Positions 26,633 to 33,141 of a DNA stretch of 64,000 bases are shown here, piece by piece. Origin of the DNA: Mycobacterium sp. MYCO198283 (GTDB lineage: Bacteria; Actinomycetota; Actinomycetes; Mycobacteriales; Mycobacteriaceae); assembly GCF_021213805.1 (NCBI RefSeq), contig NZ_JAJQJI010000005.1, forward strand, positions 248,001 through 312,000, read 5' to 3'. Each line of letters opens with the position of its first letter. Position 1 is the first letter of the stretch. The notes under the pieces are model-generated. The model saw only the letters and a list, made by a program, of their open reading frames with translations. It searched no databases and had not been told where the DNA came from. The position numbers were made by a program, and so were the translations under genes.

Positions 26633-26688
26633 GACGGGGCCGTGACCACCCCTCGACAGCGCCGAAGCGCCGTGGTCACGGCCCCGTC
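26633..26688 (-). terminator. strong hairpin terminator of whiB6
   Basis: A perfect 17-bp inverted repeat (GACGGGGCCGTGACCAC at 26633-26649 and its complement at 26672-26688) with a 22-nt loop begins eight bases after the whiB6 stop. It has no U-tract. It should isolate whiB6 from gltB. Confidence 0.75.
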
Positions 26689-26696
26689 GGGACTCC

Positions 26697-26987
26697 TCAC
26701 GAACGGACGGGATACCCGCCCCGCTCCGCGAGGGAGCGCAATTGCCGCAGTGCGTGGTTGCGGCCGCGGCCGCCTTCGGGGATGTGGATCCCCGCCCACA
26801 TGCCCTGCGCGCCCGGGATCTCGCACGCTTCCCGAGCGCACAGCCAGCGGCGGGGGCAGGCGCGGCACACCGCCTTGGTGCTGTCGTCCGTGGCCTCCAT
26901 CCAGCGGTCCGGATCCTGCGTGCAGGCGCCGACGGGCGAATCGGCCAACGAATTGACGATGGTGTCCGGGCTCAGCGCCAAGGTCAT
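26697..26987 (-). CDS. whiB6: WhiB6-type iron-sulfur transcription factor
   Basis: The 96-residue protein has the four WhiB cluster cysteines, Cys22, Cys41, Cys44 and Cys50 (ACTQDPDRW, VCRACPRRWLC), an extra Cys55, the variant turn GMWAG in place of GVWGG, and a C-terminal basic segment GRGRNHALRQL. WhiB6 carries a redox/NO-sensing 4Fe-4S cluster and tunes expression of ESX-1 genes in M. tuberculosis and M. marinum. Here it sits next to an ESX locus on the opposite strand, as in tuberculosis. TAGGAG stands six bases before the ATG. Confidence 0.92.
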   Translation of the reverse strand: MTLALSPDTIVNSLADSPVGACTQDPDRWMEATDDSTKAVCRACPRRWLCAREACEIPGAQGMWAGIHIPEGGRGRNHALRQLRSLAERGGYPVRS

Positions 26988-27035
26988 CGGAAGCTCCTAG
27001 CGGTCGGATAGCCGGCGGATCCGGCGATGTGCAGA

Positions 27036-27064
27036 ACTGTAGCGCTCAATCCGTAGCACCGCAA
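27036..27064 (-). promoter_or_regulatory. whiB6 promoter
   Basis: On the minus strand, TTGCGG (27059-27064) and TACAGT (27036-27041) are 17 bp apart, a good sigma-A-type promoter. The transcript would start near 27029 and carry a leader of about 40 nt before whiB6. Confidence 0.65.
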
Positions 27065-27124
27065 CGCTTTGGCAGCACGCCGCCGGCGTAAGCGTCGAAG
27101 ACCGAGGCGAGCCGGGTCGCTGGC

Positions 27125-27130
27125 TACACT
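27125..27130 (+). promoter_or_regulatory. -10 element of the XRE regulator gene (leaderless)
   Basis: TACACT lies six bases before the GTG start at 27137, so transcription should begin at or next to the start codon. It is the first promoter of the ESX locus. Confidence 0.6.
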
Positions 27131-27136
27131 GATCAG

Positions 27137-27853
27137 GTGACGGCCGACGGCGAGGTGTCCGAGGACCCGGGCATCGCCCGAGCGGGTGCCGCGGTCGCCG
27201 CTCGACGGCGTGAGCTGGACATCAAGCAGCGCAACCTGGCGAAATACAAGATCATCAACGCCGGCGCGCTGATCTCGTTCGAGAAGGGCCGCAGCTGGCC
27301 GCGGGAACGGACGCGGGCGAAGCTCGAAGAAGTGCTGCAGTGGCCGCCCGGAACCATAGCGAAGATACGGTACGGCGGAGCGGTGCCCGGCGCGGCCGCG
27401 GAGACCGCCGCCGACGACGGCGAGGCCGCCCTGATCGTCGGCGCCGTCGACGTCGCGCTCAAGACGTTCACCGCGGCGGTCGAGGCGCTGCCCGCCGACA
27501 CCGACCCCGCGTTCCTCGACCGGGCGACCGTGATCGTCGCGGACCTGCGCAAGCTCGAGACGGTCGTGGCCCGCGCCGCGCGCCGCAGCCGCGGGACGCC
27601 CGCCGTCGTGAAAGCGCTCAGCGCGGTGCGCACCACGCACGACGCCCTGGTCTTTCGCGTCGCCGCGCTGCCCGACGCGCCGCTCGGTCCCCGGCTCTAC
27701 GCCGCCCGGCGCCGCGCCAACCTCACCGCCCCCGAGCTCGCGGCCGCGGCCGGCGTGCCCACCGAGACGGTGACCGCCATCGAGGAGGGCCGGCCGGCGT
27801 CGGACGGCGACGTCGCCGCGGTCACCGAACTGCTCGCCGCGATTGGTGCGTGA
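27137..27853 (+). CDS. XRE-type regulator at the head of the ESX locus
   Basis: The 238-residue protein has two helix-turn-helix-like segments: one at residues 15-65 (AAVAARRRELDIKQRNLAKYKII...ISFEKGRSWP) and a more canonical XRE domain at the C-terminus (GPRLYAARRRANLTAPELAAAAGVPTETVTAIEEGRPAS). A helical middle separates them. It is probably a DNA-binding regulator of the ESX genes that follow; sequence does not say whether it activates or represses. The GTG start coincides with the predicted transcription start. Two DNA-binding domains in one chain suggest binding to paired sites. Confidence 0.75.
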   Translation: MTADGEVSEDPGIARAGAAVAARRRELDIKQRNLAKYKIINAGALISFEKGRSWPRERTRAKLEEVLQWPPGTIAKIRYGGAVPGAAAETAADDGEAALIVGAVDVALKTFTAAVEALPADTDPAFLDRATVIVADLRKLETVVARAARRSRGTPAVVKALSAVRTTHDALVFRVAALPDAPLGPRLYAARRRANLTAPELAAAAGVPTETVTAIEEGRPASDGDVAAVTELLAAIGA

Positions 27854-27883
27854 CGCCGCGCCGCGGTGGCCGATACTGGGTCG

Positions 27884-28360
27884 GTGGGTCGCCGACAGGT
27901 CGTGAACGACGTCGCCGAGGTGCTGACGCGCGCCCAGTCGCTGTATGCACCCGAGCCGGCCGTCCCGCGCGACGCCGGCCCCGACCTCGCCGCGGCCGCC
28001 GACGCCGTGCGCTCCGAACAGTCCCGCGCCGCCGACATGTCCGGCACCGCGCTGGAGAACTTCGGCGACGTCGCCGGCCTGCACCCCGCCGACCTGGAGA
28101 TGTTCGCCGCCGCAGAGAGCCGGCTCTCCGCCGCGTTCGCGCAGGCCGCCGAGCTGCAGGCGACGGGCGGCGCGTCCACCGCGGCGCTGCTCGACAGCAT
28201 CGACCGGCTCAGCGACCTCGGCGCGCTCGCCGACTCGCCCGCCGCCGAACGGGCCGTCCTCACCGCCGTGCTCGCGCTGGTGCGGCGCCAGCAGCAGCTG
28301 CTGAGCGATCAACAGCAGCAGGCCCGGGAGCTGGCGGACGGCGTCGGCGGGCTGTTCTGA
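27884..28360 (+). CDS. helical hypothetical protein of the ESX accessory module
   Basis: The 158-residue, Ala-rich, all-helical protein (VGRRQVVNDVAEVLTRAQ..., [39 protein letters not shown]-like end) has the character of small T7SS helical proteins but no W-x-G motif. GATACT at 27872-27877 is a -10 seven bases before the GTG at 27884, favouring that start; 27866 and 27902 are alternatives. The family is not recognised. Its place between the XRE regulator and the DUF4226 gene suggests an ESX substrate or chaperone. Confidence 0.55.
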   Translation: MGRRQVVNDVAEVLTRAQSLYAPEPAVPRDAGPDLAAAADAVRSEQSRAADMSGTALENFGDVAGLHPADLEMFAAAESRLSAAFAQAAELQATGGASTAALLDSIDRLSDLGALADSPAAERAVLTAVLALVRRQQQLLSDQQQQARELADGVGGLF

Positions 28361-28434
28361 CCGCTGCGCCGAAAACGGTGCTGAGCAGGCCGCGCGCGCA
28401 GCGTTAGGGTTGACGCAACGGAAGGGAGCACCCG

Positions 28435-28575
28435 GTGGACGCACGCGTTGCCGCAGAACTCAGCAACGTACTGACCGCGCTTGAGCATGCCGGCGAGCTC
28501 TTCGGCACCACCCCGCCCGACGCACCCACCTCCTTCGTGCTCGCGGCCGGGGGCGACGGCGAGCTCGCCCGATGA
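28435..28575 (+). CDS. 46-residue helical protein, ESX accessory module
   Basis: A GTG at 28435 preceded by GGAAGGGAG opens a 46-codon frame (VDARVAAELSNVLTALEHAG, then ELFGTTPPDAPTSFVL). Its TGA overlaps the ATG of the DUF4226 gene (ATGA at 28572-28575), strong evidence that it is translated. TTAGGGT about 25 bases upstream may be its -10. The protein has one amphipathic helix and a Pro-rich tail. The function is unknown. Confidence 0.6.
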   Translation: MDARVAAELSNVLTALEHAGELFGTTPPDAPTSFVLAAGGDGELAR

Positions 28576-29384
28576 CGGTCGACGCGCTGCAGGGCCGGGC
28601 CGGCGAGGCGCTCACCGACCTGCACGCCGACCTGTCGCAGCGCTACCGCGGCCTGCAGGCGTCGGACGCGGCGCTCGCCGACGCGCTGCTGTCGGCCCGC
28701 GCGGTCACCGACGGCGGCCGGCAGCGGCTGCACGAGCTGCAGCAGCGGCTGCGGGCACTGCTCGACGACCCGGCGACCGCGCTGGACACCCCCGCCGGCC
28801 AGCGCCAGCTGTTGCTGTTCCTGCGGGGCATGGTCGGGGAACTGCGCGGCATCGTCGACGACGGGGTCCTGCGCGACGAAGACCAGGCCCGCCTCACCTC
28901 GGCGCTCGGCGGCGACTACCCGGCGCCGGCGGCGTCCCCGGCCCCGGCCGCAGGCGCCGCCCCGGCGGCAGGCGCCGCGTCGCCGCTGGCGGGGCTGGCG
29001 TCGGGACTGATGCAGGCGATGGGTGGGCTGGCGGCCGCGGCGAACCCGGTGCCGCTGCTCACCGCGGCCGCGCAACCACTGGTCGGCCTGGCCTCGGAGC
29101 TCCTCGGCTCCGCCGGGTCCGCCGGCGAGCGCGGTGCCGACGAGCGCGGTGCCGACGAGCGGGTGGCCGACGAGCGGGTGGCCGACGAGCGTGATCCGAC
29201 ACCGCGCCGCGACGCCGCCGGCGACGACGCGACCGACGCGGACCCCGACGAACCGCCGCGGGCCGACGATTCGCACGACCCGCCCGCCGACGACGCGCCC
29301 GAGGACACGGCGCCCGACGAGCCGCCCGAGCGACCGATCGATCCGCCGGCCGGCGCGCCGCCGACGCGACCCGCTGCGAGCTGA
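28572..29384 (+). CDS. DUF4226 domain protein of the ESX locus
   Basis: Residues 1-115 of this 270-residue protein are a helical domain that I assign to DUF4226 (DALQGRAGEALTDLHADLSQRYRGLQASDAALADALLSAR...), a family found next to mycobacterial ESX genes. The second half is Ala/Pro/Asp-rich and disordered, with a hydrophobic Ala/Gly stretch and four 15-bp tandem repeats coding for G/V-ADER (29131-29190). It is probably a secreted or chaperoned ESX-associated protein. It is coupled to the small gene upstream. Confidence 0.65.
   Translation: MTVDALQGRAGEALTDLHADLSQRYRGLQASDAALADALLSARAVTDGGRQRLHELQQRLRALLDDPATALDTPAGQRQLLLFLRGMVGELRGIVDDGVLRDEDQARLTSALGGDYPAPAASPAPAAGAAPAAGAASPLAGLASGLMQAMGGLAAAANPVPLLTAAAQPLVGLASELLGSAGSAGERGADERGADERVADERVADERDPTPRRDAAGDDATDADPDEPPRADDSHDPPADDAPEDTAPDEPPERPIDPPAGAPPTRPAAS
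29131..29190. repeat. 15-bp tandem repeats encoding ADER units
   Basis: Four consecutive 15-bp units (consensus GTGGCCGACGAGCGG) encode [GV]ADER in the disordered tail of the DUF4226 protein. Confidence 0.75.
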
Positions 29385-29394
29385 GAGGACCGCC

Positions 29395-29703
29395 ATGGCC
29401 GACCGCACCATCCGGGTCACCCCCGAGGCGCTGCTGAAGATCGCCGGCTCCCACGACCGGATCGCAGACGAACTCGCCGCCGCCCGGCGTGCCGGCGAGG
29501 ACATCCTGGCCGCCGCCGCCACCCACGGGCCGATCATGCACCGCTTCAAGCGGGCGGTCCGTGACGCCGTGGCGCGCCGCGACGAGGCCTTCGCCGCCCA
29601 GGAGGCCCGGCACCGCACCGCGGCGACCGCACTGCGGCAGGCCGCCGCCAGGTTCACCGAGCAGGAAGACGCCAACGCCGCCGCCACCAAGCGCCTGTCA
29701 TGA
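29395..29703 (+). CDS. EspC-like (DUF2580) small T7SS protein
   Basis: The 102-residue helical hairpin protein follows the EspC/EspF pattern: V.PE.L..IA..HD near the N-terminus (IRVTPEALLKIAGSHDRIA), an ATHGP turn in the middle and a final helix ending FTEQEDANAAA. In EspC the end carries Yxxx[DE]; here the aromatic is Phe (F-T-E-Q-E), a variant of the secretion signal. EspC forms filaments and is co-secreted with EspA. GAGAGGA precedes the ATG. Its stop overlaps the DUF2694 start. Confidence 0.75.
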   Translation: MADRTIRVTPEALLKIAGSHDRIADELAAARRAGEDILAAAATHGPIMHRFKRAVRDAVARRDEAFAAQEARHRTAATALRQAAARFTEQEDANAAATKRLS

Positions 29704-29975
29704 CGCCCGAATCGTTCGACGCCGTCTCCCCGGACAACCTCGTCTACGTCCGGGTCGCGGTGCAGGGCCACACTCTCGGCGTGCAGATCGAGGAGGGGGC
29801 CATGCGCCTGCCGGCGCACGAGATCGCCCGGCGCATCATGGCCTGCAACGACGTGGCCTACCTGCGGGGGCAGCTCGCGATCCGCCAAGCGTTGGAGCGC
29901 AGCCAGATACCGGTGGACGACATGCCCACCGAAGCCGACCTGGCGCAGGCCGAGCGGAACCTACGGGAGATCTAG
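29700..29975 (+). CDS. DUF2694 family protein
   Basis: The 91-residue protein combines a short beta-rich part (NLVYVRVAVQGHTLGVQIEEGAM) with a helical part (AHEIARRIMACNDVAYLRGQLAIRQALE), which I recognise as the DUF2694 pattern seen next to EspC-like genes in ESX loci. The function is unknown. The ATG overlaps the previous stop (ATGA), and the next gene starts six bases after its stop, so the EspC-like, DUF2694 and 555-residue genes form one translational unit. Confidence 0.65.
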   Translation: MTPESFDAVSPDNLVYVRVAVQGHTLGVQIEEGAMRLPAHEIARRIMACNDVAYLRGQLAIRQALERSQIPVDDMPTEADLAQAERNLREI

Positions 29976-29981
29976 CACGAC

Positions 29982-31649
29982 ATGAGGGTGGAGGCGTCCG
30001 GACTGCTCGACGCGGCGCAGCGGCTGCTCGGCGCCGCGCTGCAGCTCGTCATCCCCGGCGGCGACGTGCATCCGCCGCTGGCGGCCGACGAGACCTCGGC
30101 CGGCGCGGCGGCCAGGCTCAGCAGCGCCGGTGCGGGTCTGCTCGGCGCGATGAACGGCCAGGCCGCGTCGCTGCTGTCGCTGGCCGAGCACATCGCTGGG
30201 CTGGCCGGCGGGTTCACCTCGGCGGAGGACCAGAACGCCGCCCGCACGGCGCGGCTCGCGCTGTCCGGCGCGGGCATCACGACGTTCAATCCGCTGGCGC
30301 CGCTGCCGGCGCTGCCGCCCGACGTCCGGCCGGCGATGCCACCGCCCGTCATCGCCGACGGTGAGGCGGTGGCCACCCAGCTCGCGGCCGGTTCGGCGTC
30401 GGCCGGCGCCGGCTACATCGCGACCTGGCGGGCCCGCGCCGCCGCGTCCACCCGTGCCGCCGAAACCGTCCGCGGCGTGCTCGGCGAGCTGCCCGAACTG
30501 TGGAGCAGCCCCGTCGGCACCCAGGCCGCCGGCGAACGGCTGCAGTCCAGCGCCCAGGCGCTGTCCACCCTCGCCGAGCGCGCCGAAGGCTTGGCGCAGC
30601 AGGCCAGCACCCACGCCGGGCACTACCAGACCACGTCGGCGGTGGTGCCGTCGCCGGCGGAATTCGCCGATACCCGGCAGCAGCTGGAGCTCGCGCAACA
30701 GGCGAACGTCGCGGCGCGCGGCGCCCACACACCGGTCGTCTCGGCGCTGCGCACCAAGCTCGGTGAGCTGCAGCAGCAGGCGCTCAAGGCCCGCGGCGAA
30801 TACCACGCGGCCGCGGAGGCGGGCACCGCCGAGGCGCCCACCGCAGCGGCGGACGCCGACCGGCCCGGCGATCCCGCAGCGCGGGACGCCGACCGGCCAC
30901 GCGACTCCGCGACGGGCGGCCCGGAGCCGTCGGGACAGCTCTCGAGCCAGCTCGTCGGGATGCTCCCGCAGCTGCTCGGCGCCGTCGGCGGCATGGCGGG
31001 CGGCGCGGTGGGCATGGTGGGCCAGCTGCCGCAGTCGCTGATGCAGACCGGCCAGGGGCTGGCACAGGCGATGACCGGGATGGCCGGCGGCCTGGGCGGC
31101 AGCAAGCTGCCGGGGCTCGACGCCAAACGGGTGGGCACCTCGCCGGCGGCGGGTACCGGTGGCGGCGCCGGCAAAGGCGGGGGTGGCGGTGGCAGTGGCC
31201 GTGGCGTCGGTGGTGGCGGTGGCGGGCCCGTCAACCTGCCGCCGGTGACGCCGTCGACCGCGGGTTCCCCGCCCCCGGCGATGACCACCCCGATGGGAGC
31301 GACCGGGCCGGTCGCGGGGGCGGGCGCCGACCCTGCGTCCGGCGCCCGGACGGCGTCGACACCGATGGGCGGCATGATGCATCCGGGCCTGCTCAACCAG
31401 GGTCAGCAGGGCGCGCCCGACGGCCAGAACCGGGCGGCGGCGGACCGGAAGCTCGTCGTGCCCGCCAAACCGCATACTGAGTCGGTGACAGGCAGGGTGA
31501 CGCCCGACCGCATCGCCACCACGGCCGCATCGCGGCCCGCCCGCGACGACGTCCCCGCCGACAGCCCCGCCGACGCCGCAGCGCAGGAAGGCGCGCGGCC
31601 GGCCGTGCGGCGGATCACGCTGCCGCCGCGGCGAGAAGAGGGGCCGTGA
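29982..31649 (+). CDS. large Ala/Gly/Pro-rich candidate ESX substrate
   Basis: The 555-residue protein has a helical N-terminal half (about residues 1-270: MRVEASGLLDAAQRLLGAAL..., QAASLLSLAEHIAGLAGGFTSAEDQNAAR). A Met/Gln/Gly-rich hydrophobic segment (QLLGAVGGMAGGAVGMVGQLPQ) follows, then a Gly-rich run and a disordered Pro/Ala tail. This layout resembles secreted EspB/EspK-type proteins and the PPE tail in this locus. There is no signal peptide. It directly follows the EspC-like/DUF2694 pair, as EspA-type partners do. I infer that it is a secreted ESX substrate. Confidence 0.6.
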   Translation: MRVEASGLLDAAQRLLGAALQLVIPGGDVHPPLAADETSAGAAARLSSAGAGLLGAMNGQAASLLSLAEHIAGLAGGFTSAEDQNAARTARLALSGAGITTFNPLAPLPALPPDVRPAMPPPVIADGEAVATQLAAGSASAGAGYIATWRARAAASTRAAETVRGVLGELPELWSSPVGTQAAGERLQSSAQALSTLAERAEGLAQQASTHAGHYQTTSAVVPSPAEFADTRQQLELAQQANVAARGAHTPVVSALRTKLGELQQQALKARGEYHAAAEAGTAEAPTAAADADRPGDPAARDADRPRDSATGGPEPSGQLSSQLVGMLPQLLGAVGGMAGGAVGMVGQLPQSLMQTGQGLAQAMTGMAGGLGGSKLPGLDAKRVGTSPAAGTGGGAGKGGGGGGSGRGVGGGGGGPVNLPPVTPSTAGSPPPAMTTPMGATGPVAGAGADPASGARTASTPMGGMMHPGLLNQGQQGAPDGQNRAAADRKLVVPAKPHTESVTGRVTPDRIATTAASRPARDDVPADSPADAAAQEGARPAVRRITLPPRREEGP

Positions 31650-31945
31650 CCGCGTTCGACGAACTCGACGACGCCGACAAGGTCCGCTACAGCCAGGCCG
31701 AACTGGCCCAGACGCACGCGCGGCTCAACGAGCTCTTGGACCGGCTGGCGCGGCTGCGCACCGAGGCCGTCGACCCCGACGGCGACGTCGAGCTCACCCT
31801 CGGTTCCGACGGCCGGCTGATCGCGCTGTCGCTGCACCCCTCGGTGACGTCGCGGCTCACCAACGAAGGCCTGGAGAACAAGATCGCGCGGTTGCTCGCC
31901 GACGCGAACGAGGTGGCGGGCGAGTCCTGGCGTGACGCGTATTGA
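31646..31945 (+). CDS. YbaB/EspL-like small protein
   Basis: The 99-residue protein has a coiled-coil helix (VRYSQAELAQTHARLNELLDRLARLRTEAV), a three-strand sheet (DGDVELTLGSDGRLIALSLHPSVT) and a terminal helix, the fold of YbaB/EbfC. In ESX-1 the equivalent protein is EspL, needed for stability of EspE/EspF/EspH and secretion. GTG overlaps the previous stop (GTGA). It probably acts as a chaperone or adaptor for the candidate substrates upstream. Confidence 0.75.
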   Translation: MTAFDELDDADKVRYSQAELAQTHARLNELLDRLARLRTEAVDPDGDVELTLGSDGRLIALSLHPSVTSRLTNEGLENKIARLLADANEVAGESWRDAY

Positions 31946-31983
31946 CGCCTGACCGGCGCCGCGCGCGGGCTTAAGGTGGACCG

Positions 31984-33141
31984 GTGACGACGCGCCCGTT
32001 CGTTCCGCCTGCGCCGACACCGCCGCCCGAGGTGGGCGGCGGCAAGATCGCCGTCGACGCCCCGATCGCCGCGCCGGTGCCACCGCCGCGCAGCATCTGG
32101 GGCATCGTGCTGCCGATCGGCCTGATCGTGGGCGTGCTCGGGTTCATCATCTCGATGTACGTCTCCGGACAACGCTCGCTGGCCACCGGGTTCGCGATCT
32201 TCCCGCTGATCATGCTGATGAGCATGGGCGGCATGCTGTTCCGCGGCCGCGGGGCGTCGCAGCGCATGCCGTGGAGCCAGCTGGAGCAGTACCGCCGCGA
32301 GTACTTCGCCCGCCTCGACGAGGTGCGGGAGGAAGTGCAGGCCGCCGCCGAGAAACAGTGGGCGCACCGCGCGCACAGCCATTGGCCGCCGTCACAGCTG
32401 GTGAGCGCGGCCGGCTCGGACCGGATGTGGGAGCGCCGACCGGGCGATCCGGAGTTCGGTGTGGTCCGGCTGGGCACCGGCAAGGTGTCGCTGGCGATGA
32501 CAATCGACAAGCCGCAGGTGCCGGCGGCGTCGAAGATCGAACCCGCCACCGGACACGCGCTGCGCAAGTTCCTGCTCGAGCAGCGGCACGTGCCGGACAT
32601 GGCGCGCGTCGTGTGGCTCGAGCGCACGCCGGGCATGTCGCTGGTGGGCGAGATGGACGCGCTGCGGGGCGTGGCGCGCGCCATGGTGTGCCAGCTGGCG
32701 GCGTTCCACAGTCCGGCGCACCTGCAGATCATGGTGGTGTCGTCGGCGCCGGCGCACTGGGACTGGGTGAAGTGGCTGCCACACTGCCAGAGCGCCGACG
32801 CCCGCGACGGCTGCGGTGAGCGCCGGTTGGTGTTCGGCTCGCCGGGCGAACTGGAGAGCTTCGCCGGCGATGACCTGCTCGATCGCAAGGAGTGGCTGCC
32901 GCCGGCCAGCGGGCTGCACGGCGGCCCGGATCCGTCGGCGCCGCCGCTGTGGGTGACCATCGACGACCACTGCGGCACGGCCGAGGAGTGGGCCGGTGTC
33001 ACCGGCAAGCGCGGCGTCGGCCGGGTGTGCTTCGTGCGGCTGGCGCCGTCGCCCGGCGTGGGCGTCGGCTTCGACCCCGAACACACCTATCACCTGCGCG
33101 CCGGCGTGCTGCGCAAGCGGGCCGGCGGGTACCGCCCGTGA
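31984..33141 (+). CDS. eccCa: EccC N-terminal part: membrane anchor and first (degenerate) domain
   Basis: The 385-residue protein has a Pro-rich start, two transmembrane helices (about 38-59 and 67-86), the stalk (PWSQLEQYRREYFARLDEVREEV), and the DUF/pseudo-ATPase domain that in other EccC proteins lies before ATPase 1. No Walker A is present. Its stop overlaps the start of the next gene (GTGA), which continues exactly where this chain ends. Together they total 1,394 residues, close to the 1,396 of undivided EccC2. In ESX-1 the split lies after ATPase 1, so this division is different. Confidence 0.85.
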   Translation: MTTRPFVPPAPTPPPEVGGGKIAVDAPIAAPVPPPRSIWGIVLPIGLIVGVLGFIISMYVSGQRSLATGFAIFPLIMLMSMGGMLFRGRGASQRMPWSQLEQYRREYFARLDEVREEVQAAAEKQWAHRAHSHWPPSQLVSAAGSDRMWERRPGDPEFGVVRLGTGKVSLAMTIDKPQVPAASKIEPATGHALRKFLLEQRHVPDMARVVWLERTPGMSLVGEMDALRGVARAMVCQLAAFHSPAHLQIMVVSSAPAHWDWVKWLPHCQSADARDGCGERRLVFGSPGELESFAGDDLLDRKEWLPPASGLHGGPDPSAPPLWVTIDDHCGTAEEWAGVTGKRGVGRVCFVRLAPSPGVGVGFDPEHTYHLRAGVLRKRAGGYRP

